A stretch of DNA of 64,000 bases from CAZJVD01 sp964549505 (GTDB lineage: Bacteria; Bdellovibrionota; UBA1018; CAZJVD01), in the NCBI GenBank assembly GCA_964549505.1, contig CAZJVD010000012.1, positions 18,043-82,042 of the forward strand, in the 5' to 3' direction. The translations under genes were made by a program, and so were the position numbers. The notes beneath the pieces were generated by a model that saw only the letters and a program-made list of their open reading frames with translations, did no database searches and was not told the origin of the DNA. Each line of letters begins with the position of its first letter. Position 1 is the first letter of the stretch. Below are positions 51,203 through 58,171 of the stretch, one piece after another.

Positions 51203-51958
51203 ATGAAACTGCTTACCTACAACATTCATAAGGGCTTCAGTGCTTTCGGAGGCAAGCTTGTTCTCAAGCAAATGAAAACCGCGTTCGAGCGGGTTGCACC
51301 CGATCTTGTGCTCTTACAGGAAATTCACGGCGAGCATCGTCGCCATCGGGACCGAGTCGAAGACTGGCCTATGCAACCGCAGCTTGAGTTCTTTGCCGAC
51401 CGCCTCTGGGGACACTACGCTTATGGCAAGAACGCGATCTATGAAGACGGCGATCACGGTAACGCGATTTTAAGTAAGCTGCCGTTTGTTCGATGGGAGA
51501 ATCAGAATGTTTCTGACTACTCTTGGGCGAGTCGAAGCATTCTCCACGGTGTGATTCTGGACCCGAAGCAAGCAAACGCGAAGCACGTCCATGTGGTTTG
51601 CGTCCATTTTGGACTTCTTTTCTCGGAGCGGGGTCGTCAGCTTGAGAGTCTTGCCGAACGTATTCGTCGCGAAGTCGCGCCGGGAGAGCCCCTGATTGTC
51701 GCCGGCGATTTTAATGACTGGAACGAAAAAGCTGATGCGTTTCTCAGTCATAAAATGGGGATGCGTGATGCTTTCTTCGCCATTCACGGGCGTCGCGCAC
51801 GAACGTTTCCGGCTTATCTTCCGGTTTTACCGACCGATCGTATCTACATTCGCGATCTGGATGTGGTGTCGGCTCAGGTACTGCGGGGAGACCCTTGGAA
51901 CCGTTTGTCGGATCACCTTCCGATCTTAGCGGAGTTCAGCTTGTCGAACCGAGCTTGA
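51203..51958 (+). CDS. Endonuclease/exonuclease/phosphatase (EEP) family hydrolase
   Basis: A 251-residue Mg-dependent hydrolase. EEP motifs are complete: LTYNIHKG, VLLQEIHG, DHGNAILSKLPF, VVCVHFGLLFSERGRQ, the catalytic GDFNDWNE and LSDHLPILAEF. Without a signal peptide it should be cytosolic. The family includes DNases, phosphodiesterases and lipid phosphatases. Proximity to the cardiolipin synthase-type gene (as for ybhP next to clsB in E. coli) hints at a role with phospholipids, which is inference. Its last 23 bp overlap the convergent DUF1285-like gene. Confidence 0.9.
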   Translation: MKLLTYNIHKGFSAFGGKLVLKQMKTAFERVAPDLVLLQEIHGEHRRHRDRVEDWPMQPQLEFFADRLWGHYAYGKNAIYEDGDHGNAILSKLPFVRWENQNVSDYSWASRSILHGVILDPKQANAKHVHVVCVHFGLLFSERGRQLESLAERIRREVAPGEPLIVAGDFNDWNEKADAFLSHKMGMRDAFFAIHGRRARTFPAYLPVLPTDRIYIRDLDVVSAQVLRGDPWNRLSDHLPILAEFSLSNRA

Positions 51959-52409
51959 TCCGCTGACCTTCGATTTCAAGAAAATACTCGTCTGTCGTTT
52001 CTTCGAGGAAGCGCAGCAGTTCCCAGTAAGCCGACGAGAGAAAACGGGCTTCTTCGCTGTCATTTTTAATACGAGCCGTGAGGCGGCCGGGCTTGTACCG
52101 TATCGTCTCCGGTTTCAAACGTTCCTCGGTGCCATCCGACACGGAAAGTGTGAAGCCACTTTCAGGAGTGCCGCTCACCCGACGGACAAAATAAGCCGTA
52201 TCTTCGACTTCGACCGTTTTCACTTCGCGGCCGATCACGACGACATAGCCCTCGGGGCGACGCTCGAGGGTGCGGTTAAAAACGCTGATCGACTTTTCGT
52301 GCGTGATCTCTTCTCCGTCAATCAGCCATGTTCCAAAAGTGTCGAGTCCCAATTTGGGGATCTTTTTTTCCTGTGAGTTCACGGGCTCACCCTTCCCCCT
52401 CGGAGTCAC
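51936..52409 (-). CDS. DUF1285-like protein
   Basis: A 157-residue cytosolic protein. GTWLIDGEEITHEKSISVFN, then RTLERRPEGYVVVIGREVKT and VEVEDTAYFVRRV resemble the DUF1285 pattern (residues about 26-85), whose function is not established. The C-terminal half is beta-rich, with FLEIEGQRIKL. The start is a GTG at 52409 with AAGG eight bases upstream; a second GTG at 52382 is possible. It is divergent from the tryptophan dioxygenase gene with 37 bp between starts, so promoters must be tightly packed. Confidence 0.75.
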   Translation of the reverse strand: MTPRGKGEPVNSQEKKIPKLGLDTFGTWLIDGEEITHEKSISVFNRTLERRPEGYVVVIGREVKTVEVEDTAYFVRRVSGTPESGFTLSVSDGTEERLKPETIRYKPGRLTARIKNDSEEARFLSSAYWELLRFLEETTDEYFLEIEGQRIKLGSTS

Positions 52410-52446
52410 CTTGTCAACCTTCGGGGGACGTGCCAGAAACTTAGGA

Positions 52447-53235
52447 ATGGTGGGTGGACCAGGAAATCAGCCGTTGAGCTATGGGTCATATCTTCGCACG
52501 GGAGAGCTATTGGCTCTTCAGCTTCCCGCCTCGAGCCCGCCGCATCACGACGAAACACTTTTTATCGTTATTCATCAGGCCTACGAACTATGGTTCAAGC
52601 TCATCCTTCATGAGCTTGATCAGGCGATGGTTTGTATGGACGGCGGTCAGGTTCTGGAAGCGCAGCATGTTCTCAGTCGTGTGACGGAAGTTCTGAAGCT
52701 TTGCGTGAGTCAGATTCATATTCTCGAAACGATGCGACCGATCGATTTTCTAAAGTTTCGTGAACATCTCAATCCAGCAAGTGGTTTCCAGTCCGGTCAG
52801 TTCCGTGAAATCGAGTTTGTCTGTGGCTTAAAAGAAGAGCGCTTCTTAAGAGTTTTTCAGAACGAACCGTCCGTCTTGAAGCTTTTGGAAAAGCGCCTGG
52901 CGAGTCCTGACCTGCCAGCGAGTTTGTGGAAACTTCTGGAGCGTGAAGGCGTTTTTGAGACACACGAAACACAGCCCGAACAGCGTCTTGCGAAACTAGC
53001 GCGGATCTATCAACGCCCCGAGCGCCATCTGCCGCTTTACCTGCTTCTTGAAACGTTGGTCACGCTGGACGAACAGCTCGTTCTGTTTCGCACACATCAC
53101 GTTCATGTCGTCGAGCGTATTATTGGAACGAAGCAAGGAACCGGCGGCTCGCCCGGTGTGGAGTATCTTCGTACGACGCTCGCAAAGCGTTGCTTTCCAC
53201 TGCTCTGGGAAGTGCGCGGTGGGCTGACGCAATGA
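52447..53235 (+). CDS. kynA: Tryptophan 2,3-dioxygenase
   Basis: A 262-residue haem enzyme that opens the indole ring of tryptophan to N-formylkynurenine, first step of the kynurenine pathway. The family sequence is strong: LSYGSYLRTGELLALQ, PPHHDETLFIVIHQAYELWF, NPASGFQSGQFREIEF, LFRTHHVHVVERIIGTKQGT and GSPGVEYLRTTL. The haem-ligand His lies in the THHVH segment. The ATG at 52447 is selected because the family begins near here; the frame stays open to 52270 only by chance. The stop overlaps the next start as ATGA. Later kynurenine genes are not in the window. Confidence 0.96.
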   Translation: MVGGPGNQPLSYGSYLRTGELLALQLPASSPPHHDETLFIVIHQAYELWFKLILHELDQAMVCMDGGQVLEAQHVLSRVTEVLKLCVSQIHILETMRPIDFLKFREHLNPASGFQSGQFREIEFVCGLKEERFLRVFQNEPSVLKLLEKRLASPDLPASLWKLLEREGVFETHETQPEQRLAKLARIYQRPERHLPLYLLLETLVTLDEQLVLFRTHHVHVVERIIGTKQGTGGSPGVEYLRTTLAKRCFPLLWEVRGGLTQ

Positions 53236-55055
53236 AACGCATGCGTCGCAAAGCCAAGAAGTCCAAAACAAAGCGTTACACCGATCTCGAAAAGCTTCCG
53301 GCGTTTCTGAATCAGTTCATTGTCAAACAGGATTACCGTCTTTACACACCGATCGATCATGCGTGTTGGCGGTACATCATGCGTGTCTCCGCAGACTTTT
53401 TTCGGGACCACGCTCATCCCAAATACCTTCGCGGTGTTCACGAGACCGGAATCCCTGTCGATCGTATTCCACGAATCGAGGAGATGGACTACGCGCTCAA
53501 ACGCTTCGGCTGGCGAGCTGTGGCGATCAGTGGATTTATTCCGCCCGGTGCGTTCATTGAGTTTGAGTCTTTAGGAATCTTACCCATCGCCTGTGACATG
53601 CGGACGATCGAGCATATCGCTTACACTCCGGCGCCGGACATTGTTCACGAGGCAGCAGGGCATGCGCCTCTCATCGTGGATGCCGACTACGGAATGTTTC
53701 TGAAGCACTATGGTGAGACCGCTCGCAAAGCTATTTACTCGCGACAAGATATCGACGTGTACGAGGCGATTCGTAGTCTCTCCGTCATCAAAGAAGATCC
53801 TGACAGCAGGGAAGGACAGATCGCTGCTGCCGAACGTCGTTTGGTCGATGCAGAAAAAGCGGTGACATGGATCAGTGAAGCGACCGAGCTCGCTCGACTT
53901 TTCTGGTGGACGACGGAGTACGGTCTGGTCGGGAAAAAAGCTCCGAAGATCTATGGGGCCGGTCTTCTGTCATCCGTCGGCGAGAGTTATCATTGTCTGA
54001 GGCCGGAGGTTCCGAAAGTTCCGCTGAGCGTGCGTTGTGCAGAAGTGGGATACGACATCACGCGGCCACAGCCGCAACTCTTTGTGGTGGGGAGCTTTAA
54101 AGATCTTGTCAAAGTCGTCGATCAGTTTGCGAAGACCATGGCCTACAAGACGGGCGCGAAAGCGGGTCTTGATAAAGCGATCGTGTGTGAGACGCTCACA
54201 ACGGTCGAGTTCGACTCCGGCGTGCAGATCAGCGGTCGGCTCGTTCGTTATCGTGGTCACTCATCCATCGACTACCTTCACTACGAGGGTCCTTGTCAGT
54301 TGTCCTATGGTGGCAAACAGTTAGCCGGTCATGGGATTGACCGTCACCGCATGGGTTTCGGTACCCCGGTCGGAAATCTCAAAGGTTCCACGAAACCCGT
54401 TTCGAAACTCAGACTTCAGAAGAACAAGCGCTGCCGCCTCGAGTTCGCGTCCGGTGTGGTGGTGGATGGGATTCTCTTGAACTCACTGATGCGAAAGGGA
54501 CGAGCGCTCGTTCTCACATTCAAGGACTGCCGCGTGAGTTTGGGCGACGAAACACTCTTTGATCCGGCGTGGGGTGAGTTTGATCTGGCTTGTGGCGGAC
54601 AGGTTGTCTCGGTCTACGGTGGCGCCGCTGATCGCGAAGCGTATCTCGAAGCTGCCGGCGAACGTGGCCAGGCCACGCCAGCGATGCGAACGACGCTTCG
54701 GCCGTCGAACGCTCGTTTGAACGAACTTTATCTGCGTATTCGTCAGTTACGAGAACGTATGGAGGAGTTTTCGTCCAAGAAGGACTCCTACTCCGAGTTT
54801 CTCGAACAGTTGACCGTTCTATCCGCGCAGGTCGATCAAGATTTTCCCGACGATTGGTTGTCGCGCCTGGAGTTGCTGGAGCTTTCGGTTCGTGTCCGTG
54901 ACGATCATTCGGCGCTGAATCTTCGTCGTGGTATCGAGAATCTCGCCCGCGCCGGGAAGGTCCCCCCTCAGCTCGTTGAACGTGGTCTGCGGTTGATCGA
55001 CGAGACAAGTAAAACGATTCGACGAGCCGTCAAACCAGCGTCTGGGCGAGCTTGA
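53232..55055 (+). CDS. phhA: Phenylalanine 4-hydroxylase (long form)
   Basis: A 607-residue iron/pterin monooxygenase converting phenylalanine to tyrosine. The catalytic domain fills about residues 15-275: the iron ligands are His139 and His144 in PDIVHEAAGHAPLI and Glu229 in WWTTEYGLVG. After it come about 310 residues not found in short bacterial hydroxylases such as that of Pseudomonas, with a beta-rich part (CETLTTVEFDSGVQISGRLV) and a C-terminal helical part. No regulatory ACT domain is at the N-terminus, which is only a basic lead (MKRMRRKAKKSKTK). The ATG at 53232 overlaps the dioxygenase stop by 4 bp, so aromatic amino-acid use is coupled. Confidence 0.93.
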   Translation: MKRMRRKAKKSKTKRYTDLEKLPAFLNQFIVKQDYRLYTPIDHACWRYIMRVSADFFRDHAHPKYLRGVHETGIPVDRIPRIEEMDYALKRFGWRAVAISGFIPPGAFIEFESLGILPIACDMRTIEHIAYTPAPDIVHEAAGHAPLIVDADYGMFLKHYGETARKAIYSRQDIDVYEAIRSLSVIKEDPDSREGQIAAAERRLVDAEKAVTWISEATELARLFWWTTEYGLVGKKAPKIYGAGLLSSVGESYHCLRPEVPKVPLSVRCAEVGYDITRPQPQLFVVGSFKDLVKVVDQFAKTMAYKTGAKAGLDKAIVCETLTTVEFDSGVQISGRLVRYRGHSSIDYLHYEGPCQLSYGGKQLAGHGIDRHRMGFGTPVGNLKGSTKPVSKLRLQKNKRCRLEFASGVVVDGILLNSLMRKGRALVLTFKDCRVSLGDETLFDPAWGEFDLACGGQVVSVYGGAADREAYLEAAGERGQATPAMRTTLRPSNARLNELYLRIRQLRERMEEFSSKKDSYSEFLEQLTVLSAQVDQDFPDDWLSRLELLELSVRVRDDHSALNLRRGIENLARAGKVPPQLVERGLRLIDETSKTIRRAVKPASGRA

Positions 55056-55509
55056 TGCGCGTTTCTTTGCGAATTCCGGCTGCACGAAACCGACGTTGAT
55101 CTTCTTCGGTCTTCGGCGCAATCGGAGGAACCGGTTGTGGTTTGCCGTTGTCATCGAGACCCACGAAGGTCAGATACGCTTTGACGTTGCGAACACGTTT
55201 CCCTGAGCGCTGATCTTCAGACTCCACGAGAACACCGACTTCCATCGAAGTGTTGAACGCGCGGTTCACCATTGCCTTCAAAGTCACGACATCGCCAAGT
55301 TTGACAGGCGCTTCGAAAACCAGCGCATCCACTGAGGCCGTAACCACAACACAGCGAGCGTGTCGTCCTGCGCTGATCGCTGCTGCGATATCAATCCACG
55401 ACATGATCACTCCCCCGAAAGCCCCTCCGAGAGCGTTCGTGTGCACGGGTAAGATGAGCTCGGTCATCGTCACTTCAGAATCGGCGGGTGATTTGGCGGG
55501 CTTTTTCAT
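55030..55509 (-). CDS. Acyl-CoA thioesterase (hot-dog fold, YciA/BACH-like)
   Basis: A 159-residue thioesterase that hydrolyses acyl-CoAs. Hot-dog signature: MTELILPVHTNALGGAFGGV, then IMSWIDIAAAISAGRHARC and VVTASVDALVFEAPVKLGDV (residues about 15-75), with VYLT-like VKAYLTFV. The ATG at 55509 is favoured because a promoter candidate just upstream leaves only a short leader; an ATG at 55539 lies too close to it. Its end overlaps the hydroxylase gene tail to tail by 26 bp. Confidence 0.9.
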   Translation of the reverse strand: MKKPAKSPADSEVTMTELILPVHTNALGGAFGGVIMSWIDIAAAISAGRHARCVVVTASVDALVFEAPVKLGDVVTLKAMVNRAFNTSMEVGVLVESEDQRSGKRVRNVKAYLTFVGLDDNGKPQPVPPIAPKTEEDQRRFRAAGIRKETRIKLAQTLV

Positions 55510-55521
55510 ATTGATGTCAAG

Positions 55522-55549
55522 ATTATGGCACTGACACATCGCGATTCAA
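55522..55549 (-). promoter_or_regulatory. Candidate promoter of the thioesterase gene
   Basis: Minus strand TTGAAT, 16 bp, CATAAT. The predicted start point lies about 5-10 bases before the ATG at 55509. Confidence 0.45.
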
Positions 55550-55562
55550 AACTCGTTTCTGC

Positions 55563-55592
55563 TTGTATGTGCATAAAAAGCCGACCTATACT
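55563..55592 (+). promoter_or_regulatory. Candidate promoter upstream of the small gene at 55655
   Basis: TTGTAT (55563) and TATACT (55587) are 18 bp apart. The GTG at 55595 would lie only two bases after the -10, so translation should start further downstream. Confidence 0.5.
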
Positions 55593-55654
55593 TCGTGTGG
55601 GGTGAGTGGTCTGTCGTACGTAACGGAATGCGTTTTTTTGGGGGACAGCTTTCA

Positions 55655-55888
55655 ATGGTTGCAGAGAGTTTTGAAGGCAAAGCAAGCCACGGCGGGCGAG
55701 AGCTCCTTGAGGCATTGTCAGCTTTGACAGGGTTTCCACAGGACGTCTTGTCAGCACATGTGCAGAAAATTCTAGGGACAAGTGGGCGATCGGATGTCGA
55801 TCTTGACCAGCTGGATCTCGATACCCTTCGGCACGCACTGATGGACTATCTCGAAGATCTCGAAGCCAAAAGTTTGGCAGACTCCTAG
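55655..55888 (+). CDS. Small acidic protein of unknown function
   Basis: A 77-residue protein from the ATG at 55655, chosen because GGGGGA lies nine bases upstream and because a promoter at 55563-55592 rules out the earliest start; ATG at 55628 is an alternative. It is helical and acidic, with LLEALSALTGFPQDVLSAHV and LDQLDLDTLRHALMDYLEDL. The aspartate/leucine periodicity suggests a small helical bundle or partner-binding protein. No family is recognised. It precedes clpP by 181 bp. Confidence 0.65.
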   Translation: MVAESFEGKASHGGRELLEALSALTGFPQDVLSAHVQKILGTSGRSDVDLDQLDLDTLRHALMDYLEDLEAKSLADS

Positions 55889-56018
55889 AGACGTCGCGCC
55901 CTAGCTTTTCTTTGTTCCGTACCCATCGTAAAGAATGAATGTCGTCAGACAGGAGTCGCACTGTGTCTCGGTGGCGAGCTCTGAGTGCTAATTGGCGAAC
56001 AACCCTTATTAACTCGTC

Positions 56019-56045
56019 GTGACATTCCGATGAGTTCGATATAAT
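56019..56045 (+). promoter_or_regulatory. Candidate promoter of clpP
   Basis: TATAAT at 56040-56045 is a perfect -10. The -35 is GTGACA at 56019 with a short 15-bp spacer. The rest of the gap 55889-56069 contains only a half-site of a CIRCE-like motif (GAGTGCTAA at 55983). Confidence 0.45.
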
Positions 56046-56069
56046 CGAAGGCGGGAGCTTCTCACAACC

Positions 56070-56735
56070 ATGACCAAATCCCCAAAAGACTTTTACCATC
56101 AGCTGAAGTCGATGACACAACCGGTGACTTCGGCAGAGGGTTACATTCCCAATCCAGTCGTTATTGAGCAAACCCCGCGTGGTGAGCGTCAGTACGACAT
56201 CTACTCGCGCCTGCTGCTGGATCGGATTATCTTTCTCGGCACCGAAGTGAACGACACGGTTGCCAATCTTCTTGTCGCTCAGCTCTTCTTCTTGGAGTCG
56301 AGCGATCCCGAAAAAGACATTCACTTCTATATCAATTCGCCCGGCGGATCGGTGAGCGCTGGCCTAGCGATCTATGATGTCATGCAGTTTGTTCGCCCGG
56401 CCGTGTGCACTTATTGCATAGGTTTAGCCGCGAGTATGGGAGCACTTCTTTTAGCGGCAGGTGAGAGGGGTAAGCGGTTTGCGATGCCCAACTCGCGTAT
56501 CATGATTCACCAACCGCTCGGTGGAGCACGTGGACAAGCATCGGACATTGAGATCCAGGCTCGCGAGATCATCAAAACGCGCGCCCGTTTGAATGAGATT
56601 CTTTCCTTTCACTCGAACCAATCGATCGAACGTGTGGCAAAAGATACCGATCGCGACAATTACATGTCGGCGGTTGAGGCACAGACGTACGGTTTGATCG
56701 ATAAGGTTGTTGAAAAGCACTCGGCGGTTGACTAG
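56070..56735 (+). CDS. clpP: ATP-dependent Clp protease proteolytic subunit
   Basis: A 221-residue serine protease that forms the tetradecameric chamber of ClpXP. The catalytic Ser122 is in GLAASMGALLLAAG, His147 in RIMIHQPLGG, and an Asp follows about 50 residues later. An N-terminal propeptide of about 20 residues (before PNPVVIEQTPRGERQYDIYS) is typical. It is followed by clpX after 9 bp, the standard order. Confidence 0.98.
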   Translation: MTKSPKDFYHQLKSMTQPVTSAEGYIPNPVVIEQTPRGERQYDIYSRLLLDRIIFLGTEVNDTVANLLVAQLFFLESSDPEKDIHFYINSPGGSVSAGLAIYDVMQFVRPAVCTYCIGLAASMGALLLAAGERGKRFAMPNSRIMIHQPLGGARGQASDIEIQAREIIKTRARLNEILSFHSNQSIERVAKDTDRDNYMSAVEAQTYGLIDKVVEKHSAVD

Positions 56736-56744
56736 GCTTAAAAT

Positions 56745-58094
56745 ATGGATGGTAAACAAGTAGGCGATGGATTTGGCAAACTTTGTTGCTCCTTCTGCGG
56801 GAAGAATCAACGAGAAGTTAAGAAGCTGATCGCGGGTCCTACCGTCTACATTTGCGATGAATGTATTGAGCTCTGTAACGACATCATCGCTGAAGAAGGT
56901 TCGCGTGAGACAGCGGCCCCTTCGTCTGAGAAGCGGGTTCCAAAGCCCTACGAGATCAAAAACTTTCTTGATCAGTATGTGATCGGCCAAGATCGCGCAA
57001 AACGCACGCTTTCCGTCGCTGTGTACAACCACTACAAGCGTGTCTTTACGGGTAACGAAACCGGTAAGCGCGCTAGCAAAGGTGACGAAGTCGAAGTCGC
57101 CAAAAGTAATATTCTTTTGATCGGACCAACGGGATCTGGAAAGACGTTGCTCGCACAAACCCTCGCGCGGATGCTCAATGTTCCGTTTGCGATGGCCGAT
57201 GCAACGACTTTGACAGAAGCCGGGTATGTCGGTGAAGACGTTGAAAACATCATCCTCAATCTTCTTCAGAACTGTGATCACAACGTCGAGCGGGCGGAGC
57301 GCGGTATCGTCTATATTGACGAAATCGACAAGATTTCGCGCAAGGGTGAGAACCCAAGTATCACCCGCGACGTGAGCGGTGAAGGCGTTCAGCAGGCTTT
57401 GCTCAAGATCATCGAAGGGACCGTTGCGAATGTTCCGCCCAAAGGTGGCCGCAAGCACCCTCAGCAGGAGTTTATTCAGGTCAACACCAAGAACATCCTC
57501 TTCATCTGCGGCGGGGCCTTCGTGGGTTTGGACAAGATTATGGCGTCGCGTAAGGGTCGTCGTAGTCTCGGTATCAGTGCTTCGATCAAGCCGGCAAAAG
57601 AGGGCGGAGAGATCGATACAGGGAACCCGGAGCCAGAAGATCTTATTAAGTTTGGTTTGATCCCTGAGTTTATCGGTCGATTGCCAGTTCTGACGACTCT
57701 GGGCGAGCTGGACGAGAGTGCGTTGATCCGGATTCTTACGGAACCCAAAAACGCCCTGGTCAAGCAGTACCATAAGCTTTTCGAGTACGACGGCATCCAT
57801 CTCGAATTCGAGCAAGATGCTTTAGTCGAGATTGCGCGCGAGGCATTGAAAAGAAAGACGGGCGCGCGGGGGCTTCGCGCTATCTTAGAGCAGTCGATGC
57901 TGGACGTTATGTACGAACTTCCGAGTAAATCGGACGTCAAAAAGTGTATTGTCACCAAGAACAGTATTGTGAAAGGCGAACGCCCAGTTCTTGTTTATGG
58001 CGATCGTTCAGACACGGCCGTCAAAAAGCCGGCCCCTGGCGATGGCAGTCATGGCCCCATGGGCGGTTCACAGGGCTCGGTCGAAAGCGCTTAG
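56745..58094 (+). CDS. clpX: ATP-dependent Clp protease ATPase subunit ClpX
   Basis: A 449-residue AAA+ unfoldase that feeds substrates, including SsrA-tagged proteins, to ClpP. An N-terminal zinc-binding domain with two CxxC pairs (CSFCG, ICDEC) spans residues about 10-42. Walker A GPTGSGKT, Walker B IVYIDEIDKI, the pore-loop GYVGED and arginine finger region are present. The C-terminus extends about 30 residues past the usual end in a Gly/Ser/Pro-rich tail. It links with smpB, which supplies tagged substrates. Confidence 0.98.
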   Translation: MDGKQVGDGFGKLCCSFCGKNQREVKKLIAGPTVYICDECIELCNDIIAEEGSRETAAPSSEKRVPKPYEIKNFLDQYVIGQDRAKRTLSVAVYNHYKRVFTGNETGKRASKGDEVEVAKSNILLIGPTGSGKTLLAQTLARMLNVPFAMADATTLTEAGYVGEDVENIILNLLQNCDHNVERAERGIVYIDEIDKISRKGENPSITRDVSGEGVQQALLKIIEGTVANVPPKGGRKHPQQEFIQVNTKNILFICGGAFVGLDKIMASRKGRRSLGISASIKPAKEGGEIDTGNPEPEDLIKFGLIPEFIGRLPVLTTLGELDESALIRILTEPKNALVKQYHKLFEYDGIHLEFEQDALVEIAREALKRKTGARGLRAILEQSMLDVMYELPSKSDVKKCIVTKNSIVKGERPVLVYGDRSDTAVKKPAPGDGSHGPMGGSQGSVESA

Positions 58095-58171
58095 TTTTTC
58101 GAGTCGGGTGCGCTTTTCTTTATTTCCATTTTGATTCGTGATCTAGTTAATACAGAGGAGGGGTGCCTTCT

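Noticed and set aside
52270..52446. N-terminal extension of tryptophan dioxygenase
   Set aside because: It is opposite the DUF1285-like gene and unlike any dioxygenase N-terminus; the family begins at the ATG at 52447.
55983..55991. CIRCE-like heat-shock element upstream of clpP
   Set aside because: Only the right half (GAGTGCTAA) is present; no TTAGCACTC is found nine bases before it.
55506..56324. 272-codon minus-strand frame covering the clpP promoter
   Set aside because: It would cover clpP's start and the small gene antisense, has no start signal and no recognisable domain.
56451..57815. A 454-codon open frame on the minus strand
   Set aside because: It lies wholly opposite clpP and clpX, whose motifs are intact. 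The composition (Asn/Asp/Val/Leu-rich) is that of an antisense shadow, and there is no ribosome-binding site.
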